Source: Sandaracinus amylolyticus
GTDB lineage: Bacteria; Myxococcota_A; Polyangia; Polyangiales; Sandaracinaceae
Reading direction: 5' to 3'
NCBI RefSeq assembly: GCF_000737325.1
Contig: NZ_CP011125.1
Span: 4,526,001-4,590,000, forward strand
DNA length: 64,000 nt
Positions 35,773 through 42,852 of this stretch are shown in pieces. The notes under the pieces are model-generated. The model was not told the origin of the DNA. It saw only the letters and a program-made list of their open reading frames with translations, and did no database searches. Position 1 is the first letter of the stretch, and each line of letters begins with the position of its first letter. A program made the position numbers and the translations under genes.

Positions 35773-36318
35773 ATGCGCGCAGACGGGATGCTCGCGGCGA
35801 TCGTGCTGGTCCTCGCCGGCTGTGGGACGAGCACGGCCGCGCCGGACGCGGGGATCGCAGCGCCGCCGCGCGCTGCGGAGTTCCGCTCTCCGCGCGTCGA
35901 CACGATGCTCGAGTCCGCGTCGCGCGTGATCCGCACGCGCGGGTTCACGGCCGACGGAGATGCGACGCGCGGGTTCCTGCTCGAGCAGGCGACCGAGGTG
36001 CGCTCGACGTCGATGCGCACGGGGAGCTGCTACGTCGCGCTCGGCGTCGGATCGAGCGCGATGCGCGAGCTCGATCTGCGCGTGTTCGACGGTGATGGCG
36101 CCGAGGTCGCGCGCGATGCGGAGCAGGGGCCGATCGCGGCGCTGCGCTTCTGCCCCGCGCAGAACGGCACGTACTTCGTCGCGGTGCGCGCGTCCGCGGG
36201 GAGCGGGCTCTACGCGACGCGCACGTTCCGCGGACCGACGGGGATCGCGTTCCGGGTCGACGACGTGCTGCGCGCCGTCGCGCCCGCGGTCGCGCCGACG
36301 GAGCGGGATCCCGGGTGA
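35773..36318 (+). CDS. Lipoprotein with one Cys-pair beta module (array gene 1)
   Basis: A 181-residue lipoprotein: MRADGMLAAIVLVLAG then C17. After a linker comes one module of about 100 residues: a hydrophobic strand ending TGSCYVALGVGSSAMRELDL, then VFDGDGAEVARD, then ALRFCPAQNGTYFVAVRA and SGLYATRTF. The same layout, with one Cys early (G-x-C-hydrophobic) and one Cys late (x-C-P/A), recurs in all four genes of this array, eleven times in total. The layout recalls the pre-peptidase C-terminal (PPC) beta-sandwich, but the Cys pair is not a PPC feature. The preceding GTGCTAACCC may be the -10 region of the array. It overlaps the next gene by 4 bases (GTGA). Confidence 0.85.
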   Translation: MRADGMLAAIVLVLAGCGTSTAAPDAGIAAPPRAAEFRSPRVDTMLESASRVIRTRGFTADGDATRGFLLEQATEVRSTSMRTGSCYVALGVGSSAMRELDLRVFDGDGAEVARDAEQGPIAALRFCPAQNGTYFVAVRASAGSGLYATRTFRGPTGIAFRVDDVLRAVAPAVAPTERDPG

Positions 36319-37988
36319 GACGCGCGGGGCTCGCCGCGCTCGTGTGCGCGCTGATCGCGTGCCAGGAGCCGCAGCACGAGGACGCGCCGATCGTCGGAAG
36401 CCTTCCGCGCGCGGAAGGACCGCTCGACGCGCTCAGCCGCCGTCACGCGCGCCTTCGCGAGCGGATGGTCGCGCGTGGGTACGAGGAGCGATCCCCGACG
36501 GCGCGTGTGTTCGTCATCGAGGATCGCGGCGTGGTGCTCCCGCTCGATCTCGAGGTGGGAAGCTGCACGACGTTCGTCGCGCTCGCGAGCAGCGCGCTGC
36601 GCGATCTGCGGCTGACGCTCTACGACCGAGAGGGCGAGGAGGCCGCGCGCGACGACGTGTCGGGCGAGGGCGGTCTGGTGCACGTGTGCCCGGATCGCGA
36701 GCCCGGAGGCGGGCGCGACGCGCCGTTCTATCTGGCGATCGAGGCGCGCGACGGCACGGGCTCGGTGTCGATCGCGGAGATGCACAGCCAGGTCGGCGAG
36801 GGCGACGGGTTCGAGGGGCTCTTCGACGACGTGCTCGCGCCGCGGGTGCCGTTCCCCGACGTCGAGGCGCGGCTCGCGGAGACGCGGAGCGCGCTGCGGG
36901 CGCGCGGGCTCTCGCCGGTCGACGCGCCGCGCGTGGAGTGGGTGGGCGAGGGCGGGGCGCTGCGCATGCCGATGCGCTTCGAGGGTGGGCAGTGTTACGT
37001 CGCGACCGCGCGCGGCGGCGCCGGGACGCGCGACGTGGACCTCTTCTTGTTCGATCCCGGTGGCGTGGAGGTCGGGCGCGATCTCGGGACCGACGCCGAG
37101 CCGACCGTCGAGCACTGCCCCGAGGCATCGGGGCTCTTCATCGTCGAGGCGCGTGCGTTCGAGGGAGAAGGCGCGATCGGCGTGATGGTGCTCGCCGCGC
37201 CCGCCGCGGGGTTCGCGCGGCAGGAGCCCGAGGAGATCGCGGGCGCCCTCGACGCGGAGCGGAGCGAGGCGGCGGCGCCCGACGTCGCGCTCGGTGTGCT
37301 CGCCGCGGAGCTCGCGGCGCGCGGGTTCTCGGCGCCGGTGTTCGCGAGCCGCGACGCGTCGATCGCGCCGGGCGAGACGCGCATGCACGAGGTCGTGGCC
37401 GGGCCGGGGTGCGCGCTGATCGTCGCGTCGGCGTCGCACGCCGGCATGGACGTGGATCTCTATCTGGCGGACGCGACCGGTCGCGAGCTCGACGCGGACA
37501 CCGCGATGCACGCCACCGCGCGGGTGCGCGCGTGCCGCGCGGAGGCGACGGTGCTGCGCGTCGCGGTGAAGGCGTACGGACGCGATGGGCGGTACGCGCT
37601 CGCGGTGCTCGGCGCGCCCGCTGCGATCACCGGCGTGCAGGGGCTGCGGCTCGAGGAGGCGACCGCGGGCCCGCGGGCGCGCGGCTACGTGGAGATCGAG
37701 CGCTTCGCCGCGAGCCTCGCGGACTCGACGCCGTTCTCGCGCGACGTCGTGATCCCCGCGGGGCGCTGCATCGCGATCGCGGCGGCGGGCGCGGAGGGCG
37801 TGGACGACGTCGATCTGTTCCTGCGCGATCCGACGGGCGCGCTGGTCGCGAGCGAGGCCGGGCCCTCGTCGCACGCGACGGTGTCGCGCTGCGCAGGCGA
37901 GCTCGAGACGCCGCTGCGGCTCGAGGCGATCGCGGGCGACGGCGGCGGCGAGGTGCAGTTCGCGATCCTCGAGGGCGGCGCGCCTTGA
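36315..37988 (+). CDS. Lipoprotein with four Cys-pair beta modules (array gene 2)
   Basis: The product of 557 residues begins with a lipoprotein signal (AALVCALIAC, lipid Cys about 16). Four modules follow, at about residues 45-160, 185-300, 325-435 and 445-557. Each has the paired cysteines: VGSC/VHVCPD, GGQC/EHCPEA, GPGC/RACRAE and AGRC/SRCAGE. Each has a central D-hydrophobic-D-L strand (RDLRLTLYD, RDVDLFLFD, MDVDLYLAD, VDDVDLFLRD) and a closing VRVxAxxGxGxYALAV-type strand. The protein should be surface- or periplasm-exposed and disulfide-rich. It starts at GTG 36315 and is coupled to both neighbours. No catalytic motif is seen; a binding or coat function is more likely. Confidence 0.87.
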   Translation: MRRAGLAALVCALIACQEPQHEDAPIVGSLPRAEGPLDALSRRHARLRERMVARGYEERSPTARVFVIEDRGVVLPLDLEVGSCTTFVALASSALRDLRLTLYDREGEEAARDDVSGEGGLVHVCPDREPGGGRDAPFYLAIEARDGTGSVSIAEMHSQVGEGDGFEGLFDDVLAPRVPFPDVEARLAETRSALRARGLSPVDAPRVEWVGEGGALRMPMRFEGGQCYVATARGGAGTRDVDLFLFDPGGVEVGRDLGTDAEPTVEHCPEASGLFIVEARAFEGEGAIGVMVLAAPAAGFARQEPEEIAGALDAERSEAAAPDVALGVLAAELAARGFSAPVFASRDASIAPGETRMHEVVAGPGCALIVASASHAGMDVDLYLADATGRELDADTAMHATARVRACRAEATVLRVAVKAYGRDGRYALAVLGAPAAITGVQGLRLEEATAGPRARGYVEIERFAASLADSTPFSRDVVIPAGRCIAIAAAGAEGVDDVDLFLRDPTGALVASEAGPSSHATVSRCAGELETPLRLEAIAGDGGGEVQFAILEGGAP

Positions 37989-39208
37989 GGGTTGCGGTCG
38001 CGATCCTCGTCGCGATGTCGCTCGCGATGCAGGCGCGGGCGCAGGACGTCGAGGCGTGCGAGCGCGCGGCGCGCGAGTCGCTGCCGGTCGTCGCGAGCGG
38101 TCGCGCGTTCCTGCTCGAGCGCGAGAGCCACGTCGTCGAGCATCGGCTCGCGCGCGACGGCTGCGTCGCGTTCCTCGCCTTCGGGAGCGCGGGCGTGCGC
38201 GACGTCGATCTGCTCGCGCACACGACGAGCGGGGACGTGATCGAGGAGGACGTCGAGCCGCGCGCCTGGGGCTGGGTGCGCGCGTGCGGCGACGAGGGGC
38301 TCGTGGTCGCCGCGGTGGCGCACGTGCACGCGGGGCGCGGTGAGGTCCGCGTGCTCGCGATCGACGACGGGCCGGAGCGCGCGCCCGAGCTGGGCCGCGA
38401 GGTCGGTGCGTGCTTCGCGCGATCCGCCGGGCGTGGACGACCGCTGACCGATGCGGGCGAGGCACCCGCGATGCGCTCGCTCGAGCGCGCGATCGACGAC
38501 GCGGATGCGCGCGCGATCGGCTGGCGCGCGGTGGGCGCGGCAGCGCGCGGATGGCTCGATCCCGGCGCGACCGAGCTGCATCGCGTCGCGATCGATCGCG
38601 CGGGGTGTCATCGCATCGACGCGATCGGCGGGCCCGACGTGCGCGCGCTCTCGCTCGTGGTGATCGGCGCGGATGGTCGCGAGATCGCGCGCGACGATCG
38701 GCGCAGGCGCGACGCGAGCGTCGTCCTCTGCCCCGGCGCGGCGGGCAGTGTGGTCGTGCAGGTGCAGGCGCGCGCGGGCACGGGCGCGTACGCGCTGCGG
38801 CATCGTGTGGTCGAGGGCGAGCCGCTCGACGAGGCGCGCGTGGATCCACGCGCGTCGGTGGAGAGCGTCGAGCTCGCGGCGACGCTGCGCGCGCGCGGGA
38901 TGACGCCACGGGCGATCGCGTGGGGCCTCGCCGATGGTCGCGGGGCGCAGGCGTTCGAGGTCGAGGCCGGCGCCGGATGCGTCGCGATCGCGGCGTTGCG
39001 CTCGCGCGAGCTCGAGGGCGGCGATCTCGACGTGCGCGTCGCGGACGCGCAGGGGCGGCTCGTCGGATGGGACGAGGGCGCGCCTTCGGTGGATCGCGGC
39101 CCGATCCCGGTCGTGTGGTCGTGCGCGGACGACGCGCGAACGCTGCGGGTCGAGGTGCGCGCGCAGGACGCGACCGGACGTTTCCTGCTCGTGACGGGGG
39201 CTCCGTGA
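37985..39208 (+). CDS. Exported protein with three Cys-pair beta modules (array gene 3)
   Basis: A 407-residue protein that probably starts at TTG 37985, overlapping the previous stop codon (TTGA). The signal peptide RVAVAILVAMSLAMQARAQ has a signal-peptidase-I site, not a lipobox, so this is the only soluble member of the array. Three modules: DGCVAFLAFGSAGVRDVDLL with RACGD; AGCHRIDAIGGPDVRALSL with VLCPG; GAGCVAIAALRSRELEGGDL with WSCADD. The repeated D-x-R-L-x-L/D-V-D-L strand is weaker in the second module. It ends at 39208, overlapping the last gene by 4 bases. The function is unknown. Confidence 0.83.
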   Translation: MRVAVAILVAMSLAMQARAQDVEACERAARESLPVVASGRAFLLERESHVVEHRLARDGCVAFLAFGSAGVRDVDLLAHTTSGDVIEEDVEPRAWGWVRACGDEGLVVAAVAHVHAGRGEVRVLAIDDGPERAPELGREVGACFARSAGRGRPLTDAGEAPAMRSLERAIDDADARAIGWRAVGAAARGWLDPGATELHRVAIDRAGCHRIDAIGGPDVRALSLVVIGADGREIARDDRRRRDASVVLCPGAAGSVVVQVQARAGTGAYALRHRVVEGEPLDEARVDPRASVESVELAATLRARGMTPRAIAWGLADGRGAQAFEVEAGAGCVAIAALRSRELEGGDLDVRVADAQGRLVGWDEGAPSVDRGPIPVVWSCADDARTLRVEVRAQDATGRFLLVTGAP

Positions 39209-40419
39209 AGCGGGTGATCGCGATCGCCGTGATGCTGCTCGGGTGCGGCGCGCAGCCGCGCATCGAAGCGCCGACGACCCCGAGCGCCACGAGGGACGCC
39301 GAGCTCGCCGGGCCTGCGTGGTCGCGCGATCCCGACGCGCTCGCGGTACGCGCTCGGGCGCTCTCGGCGCGGCTCGAGCCCTACGACGCGACCCCCTCGA
39401 CCGCGCTCGAAGCGCGGTTCTTCCTCGCCGCGCGCGGCTCACGCGCGCTCGAGCTCGAGCTGCCCGCGGGCGCGTGCGCGGTGCTCGCCACGTTCGCGTC
39501 CAGCGGCATGCGCGATCTCGATGCGCGCCTCTACACGCCCGAAGGCGCGCTGATCACCGAGGACGTCGCGCCCGATCCGCACCCCGCGATCGTCTTCTGC
39601 GCGACGGAGAGCACTCCGTCGCGCGCGTGGCTCGTGCTCGACGCGTACGACGGCTCGGGCGCGGTGCTCGTCTCGTCGCTCGCGATCCCGAGCGACGCGC
39701 TGCACGTCGTCGCGCGCGAGCTCGGGGGCACGCCGGGCGTCGCGCGTGACGGCGAGGCGCGGGGCGAGCTCGAGATCGCGCTCCTGCGTCGCGGCCTCGA
39801 CATCACCGCAGCGCCGCTCGAGGTCACGCTCGCGCGCGACCAGCGCGTGCGTGTGCCGCTGCGTGCTCGCGCGGGCCGCTGCTTCGCGGTGATCGCGACG
39901 CCGCGCGCGCCGCTCGCGAGCGTCGCGATGCGCCTGCTCGATCTCGCGGGGCGGCCGCTCGCCGACGCCGACGCGTCGCAGAACGTGCTGCAGCGCTGCG
40001 AGACGGAGGACGTCGAGCGCGCGATCGAGCTCTGGAGCGGCGACGCAGAGGGCGTGGTCTCGATCACCATCGCCGAAGGCGACGACGAGCGCCTCGGTGG
40101 CGCGGCCGGGCTCTGGCTCGGCGCCGTGCCGCGCGATGTGATCGCCGCGAGCGCTGGTCGTCGCGTGGCGCGCGGGACGCTGGCGCGCGGCGAGGTCGCC
40201 GCACATCGGGTGCGCGTCCCGCGCGGATGCGTGGACGTCGTCGCGCGCCCCGAGACCGGCTCGATCGCGCGCCTCGCGCTCGAGGTGCACGACGTCTCAC
40301 GCGACGAGTCACGCACGCCGAGCGTCGAGCGCTGCGGCGATCCCGCGACACTCGACGTGACGATCACCGCGCTCGGCGGTGCCGGCGACTACGCGATCGA
40401 GATCCGACCGCGCGAGTGA
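39205..40419 (+). CDS. Lipoprotein with three Cys-pair beta modules (array gene 4)
   Basis: A 404-residue product from GTG 39205 (overlap GTGA) with a very short lipoprotein signal (KRVIAIAVMLLGC). Modules at about residues 50-155, 185-300 and 310-404 carry GAC/VFCATE, GRC/QRCETE and RGC/ERCGDP. The first has the clear strand RDLDARLYTPEGALITEDV, so close to array gene 1 (RELDLRVFDGDGAEVARD) that duplication is evident. The later modules are more diverged. The gene ends one base before the ddl stop codon on the other strand, at a GTGATCAC palindrome. The function is unknown. Confidence 0.84.
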   Translation: MKRVIAIAVMLLGCGAQPRIEAPTTPSATRDAELAGPAWSRDPDALAVRARALSARLEPYDATPSTALEARFFLAARGSRALELELPAGACAVLATFASSGMRDLDARLYTPEGALITEDVAPDPHPAIVFCATESTPSRAWLVLDAYDGSGAVLVSSLAIPSDALHVVARELGGTPGVARDGEARGELEIALLRRGLDITAAPLEVTLARDQRVRVPLRARAGRCFAVIATPRAPLASVAMRLLDLAGRPLADADASQNVLQRCETEDVERAIELWSGDAEGVVSITIAEGDDERLGGAAGLWLGAVPRDVIAASAGRRVARGTLARGEVAAHRVRVPRGCVDVVARPETGSIARLALEVHDVSRDESRTPSVERCGDPATLDVTITALGGAGDYAIEIRPRE

Positions 40420-41418
40420 TCACTCCGCCGCGACGACCGCCGCGCCGTCGCCGACCGCGCCGTCCTCGTCGCGCTCCGCGTCCGACGGCGCGCCGAGCGC
40501 CGCGCGCGACAGGATCGCCTCGCAGAGATCCCCGAAGTCGTAGCCCGCGCCCGCCGCGATCTTCGGAAGGAGCGACGTCGGCGTCATGCCCGGGATCGTG
40601 TTGACCTCGAGCACGTACTCGTTCTCCCCCTCGGTCACGAGGAGATCGACGCCCGTCGCGCCCTCGCAGCCGAGCGCACGGTGCGCGCGCTCCGCGAGCG
40701 TGAGCACGCCCTTGTAGCGGGTCGGCGCGAGGCGCGCGGGGAAGTGGTACTCGCTGCGGCCCTTCGAGTACTTGCTGCGGTAGTCGTAGAACTCGCCCTT
40801 CGGCACGATCTCGATCGCACCGAGCGCGCGCCCGTCGAGCACCGCGACGCGCACTTCCTTACCGGCGACGAAGCGCTCCACGAGGATCGACCGGTCGTAG
40901 CGAGCGGCATCCTCACAGCGCGCCCGCAGCTCGGCCATGTCGTTCGCCTTGCCGGCGCCCACGCTCGACCCGGAGCGACGCGGCTTCACGAACACCGGGA
41001 AGCCGAACGAGCCGTGCAGCTCCTCGAGCCGGTCGAGCTGATCCGACTCCGCGACGTAGTACGGCGGCGTCGGCACGTTGTAGAGGCGGAAGAGCTCCTT
41101 GCTCTTCAGCTTGTCCATCGCGAGCGCGCTCGCGAGCACGCCGGATCCCGTGTACGGGATGCCCATCATCTCCAGCATCCCCTGGATGCAGCCGTCCTCG
41201 CCGTACGTGCCGTGCAGCGCGAGGAACGCGACGTCGATCGGGGTCTGGCGCAGCACGCGGTCCACGTCGCGATCGACGATGACGCGCACCACGTCGTGGC
41301 CGCGCTCCTCGAGCGCTTTCGCGATCGCCTCACCGGTCGCGAGCGAGATGTCGCGCTCGGCGCCGAGGCCCCCCATCAGCACACCGACGCGCCCGAACTG
41401 CTTGCCACCGCTCTTCAT
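40420..41418 (-). CDS. ddl: D-alanine--D-alanine ligase
   Basis: Joins two D-alanines with ATP for peptidoglycan synthesis in the cytoplasm. The 332-residue ATP-grasp enzyme has VGVLMGGLGAERDISLATG, LHGTYGEDGCIQGMLEMMGI, VKPRRSGSSVG, GKEVRVAVL and LEVNTIPGMTPTSLLP. The start ATG 41418 has GGAGCTC upstream. A C-terminal extension of about 25 residues (DAERDEDGAVGDGAAVVAAE) is low-complexity. The 196-nt leader from a promoter at about 41614-41642 is long for such a gene. No other cell-wall genes are adjacent. Confidence 0.96.
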   Translation of the reverse strand: MKSGGKQFGRVGVLMGGLGAERDISLATGEAIAKALEERGHDVVRVIVDRDVDRVLRQTPIDVAFLALHGTYGEDGCIQGMLEMMGIPYTGSGVLASALAMDKLKSKELFRLYNVPTPPYYVAESDQLDRLEELHGSFGFPVFVKPRRSGSSVGAGKANDMAELRARCEDAARYDRSILVERFVAGKEVRVAVLDGRALGAIEIVPKGEFYDYRSKYSKGRSEYHFPARLAPTRYKGVLTLAERAHRALGCEGATGVDLLVTEGENEYVLEVNTIPGMTPTSLLPKIAAGAGYDFGDLCEAILSRAALGAPSDAERDEDGAVGDGAAVVAAE

Positions 41419-41613
41419 ACGCCGAGCTCCTCCGTGCGAGGCGCGACCGTCCGCGATGGACGAGCCGCGCCCGTTCGCGGCGCTGGGCCGCGCGGGATGG
41501 TGTCGCAGACCTCGCGCCACCCGCCGAGATCTGCAGGAATCGAAGCGAAACCGGGGTTCCGGGGGTCTCGCTCCCGCGTCCGAGGGGACACGCGATCGAA
41601 GCCCGATGCCCAC

Positions 41614-41642
41614 CCCTTACGCGTCTCGATCACCACCGTCAA
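41614..41642 (-). promoter_or_regulatory. Promoter of ddl
   Basis: The minus strand has TTGACG at 41642-41637, a 17-nt spacer and TAAGGG at 41619-41614. The layout is almost the same as the tRNA promoter (TTGACC-17-TAAAGG). The transcript would carry a leader of about 190 nt before the ddl ATG at 41418. The T6 run directly upstream (41646-41640) may belong to termination of the lipoprotein gene to its right. Confidence 0.6.
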
Positions 41643-41705
41643 AAAACCTGCACCTGATCGACGAAGCCGGCGTTGGTATCAGACCGCCCCTCCGCCGGCA
41701 AACCC

Positions 41706-42611
41706 TCATTCACCGGCGAACTGGAGCACCGGGTAGTCGCTGAACCCACCGCTGCGCGAGACCACCGTCACCGGGATCACGTCGCCGCGCCCCACGTGCA
41801 GCGCCGCGCGCGCTTGCGCCGGCATGAAGACGAGGTCCGCCCATTCCTCGCCGCCGGCGTGACGGCACTTGATCGTCATGCGGTTCTGGATGCCTGCCGG
41901 ATAGCTGCGACGGCGCGCGTCGCGCGCCTCGAGGATGTCGATGTCGCCGGCATGGCTCACCGCGCACTGCTGCGTGCTGCCGACGAGCGCGGGATCGCCG
42001 CCGATCTGGCGCAGATCGAAGCCCGTCGGGACCGCGGTCGGGCCGAGCATGCGCCCGCCCTCGATGGTCCGCTCCGGCGCGCGTCCCGCGATGCCGACGA
42101 AGTCGACGATCGGATAGTCGAAGAAGCCCGAGTCCGCGCTGTGGATCCGGACGCGCACGCGCGCGCCGGGCTGCACCTCCGGCGCGTGCGAGACGTTCGT
42201 CGGCGTGAACGCGAGATCGGCCCAGCTCGCTCCGGTCGGCGCGATGCACTGCACCGACATGCGCTGCGTCGCGCCGGTCGAGTACTGCTCCGGGGACTCG
42301 CCCTGCTCGTCGAGCTCGATCGGCTCGAGCCGTCCTGCCGCCGCGACGTCGCAGAGCTGCTCGGTGCCGAGGTGGATGCCGGGCTGCACGCGCACCAGTC
42401 GGATGTCGAACCCGGCGCCCGGTCCGTCTTGATCGCCGTCGCGCGGATCGGGCGCGGGCGCGTGCTCTTCGAGCGAGCCGCGCGTCTCCCGCTCCGGGCT
42501 GCCGGGCGCGTCGGGCGCGACGTGGGTGTCGGTGCCGACGAACGGGTTCACGCAGCACCCCGGCAGGACCAGGGCGAGCACGGCCGCGACGACGGGGACC
42601 CTCGTGAGCAC
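41706..42611 (-). CDS. Lipoprotein of unknown function
   Basis: The chosen start is GTG 42611, giving a lipoprotein signal LTRVPVVAAVLALVLPGC; a longer frame from TTG 42647 would run through the promoter -35 box. After a disordered Pro/Asp-rich linker (about residues 25-65) come three similar beta-type segments of about 75-80 residues: GFDIRLVRVQPGIHLGTEQL, IVDFVGIAGRAPERTIEGG and FSDYPVLQFAGE. Repeated phrases (QRMSVQCIAPTGASWADLAF; NRMTIKCRHAGGEEWADLVF) show an internal duplication, each with one Cys and WADL. The function is unknown; it is probably an envelope protein. Confidence 0.82.
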   Translation of the reverse strand: MLTRVPVVAAVLALVLPGCCVNPFVGTDTHVAPDAPGSPERETRGSLEEHAPAPDPRDGDQDGPGAGFDIRLVRVQPGIHLGTEQLCDVAAAGRLEPIELDEQGESPEQYSTGATQRMSVQCIAPTGASWADLAFTPTNVSHAPEVQPGARVRVRIHSADSGFFDYPIVDFVGIAGRAPERTIEGGRMLGPTAVPTGFDLRQIGGDPALVGSTQQCAVSHAGDIDILEARDARRRSYPAGIQNRMTIKCRHAGGEEWADLVFMPAQARAALHVGRGDVIPVTVVSRSGGFSDYPVLQFAGE

Positions 42612-42618
42612 GGCGCGC

Positions 42619-42647
42619 GGGGTACGGCGCTGGCCCGCGCCTGTCAA
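42619..42647 (-). promoter_or_regulatory. Promoter of the lipoprotein gene
   Basis: Consensus -35 TTGACA at 42647-42642 (minus strand), a 17-nt spacer and TACCCC at 42624-42619. The predicted start of transcription is about 42612, at or next to the GTG 42611, so the mRNA may be leaderless. Confidence 0.55.
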
Positions 42648-42690
42648 TCGAAGTGGGTGGGTCCCAGGCCCTCACGTGGGTGTCCCGCCG

Positions 42691-42719
42691 TTGCGTCGTC
42701 CGAGCCCCTCTGTTAGCGT
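42691..42719 (+). promoter_or_regulatory. Candidate promoter of the HARE-HTH/mutAB/meaB operon
   Basis: TTGCGT at 42691-42696, 17-nt spacer and TAGCGT at 42714-42719, in the context TGTTAGCGTCG. The ATG of the first gene is 134 nt downstream. Confidence 0.4.
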
Positions 42720-42852
42720 CGCGCCGCCCGAACGGGCGCGGATCCGCGCTCGACGCGCGCGACGATTCGCGCCTCGGGCGCTTCCAGGAACATCCTCGCG
42801 CAGCGGTTGTGCACCGAAGTCGCCCCGCCCTGCCGAGCAGCCCCGAGACTCC

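Noticed and set aside
36210-39290. 1026-codon minus-strand frame across the module array
   Set aside because: Antisense shadow: Arg/Pro/Ser-rich, no motif, and the plus strand has signal peptides and repeated modules.
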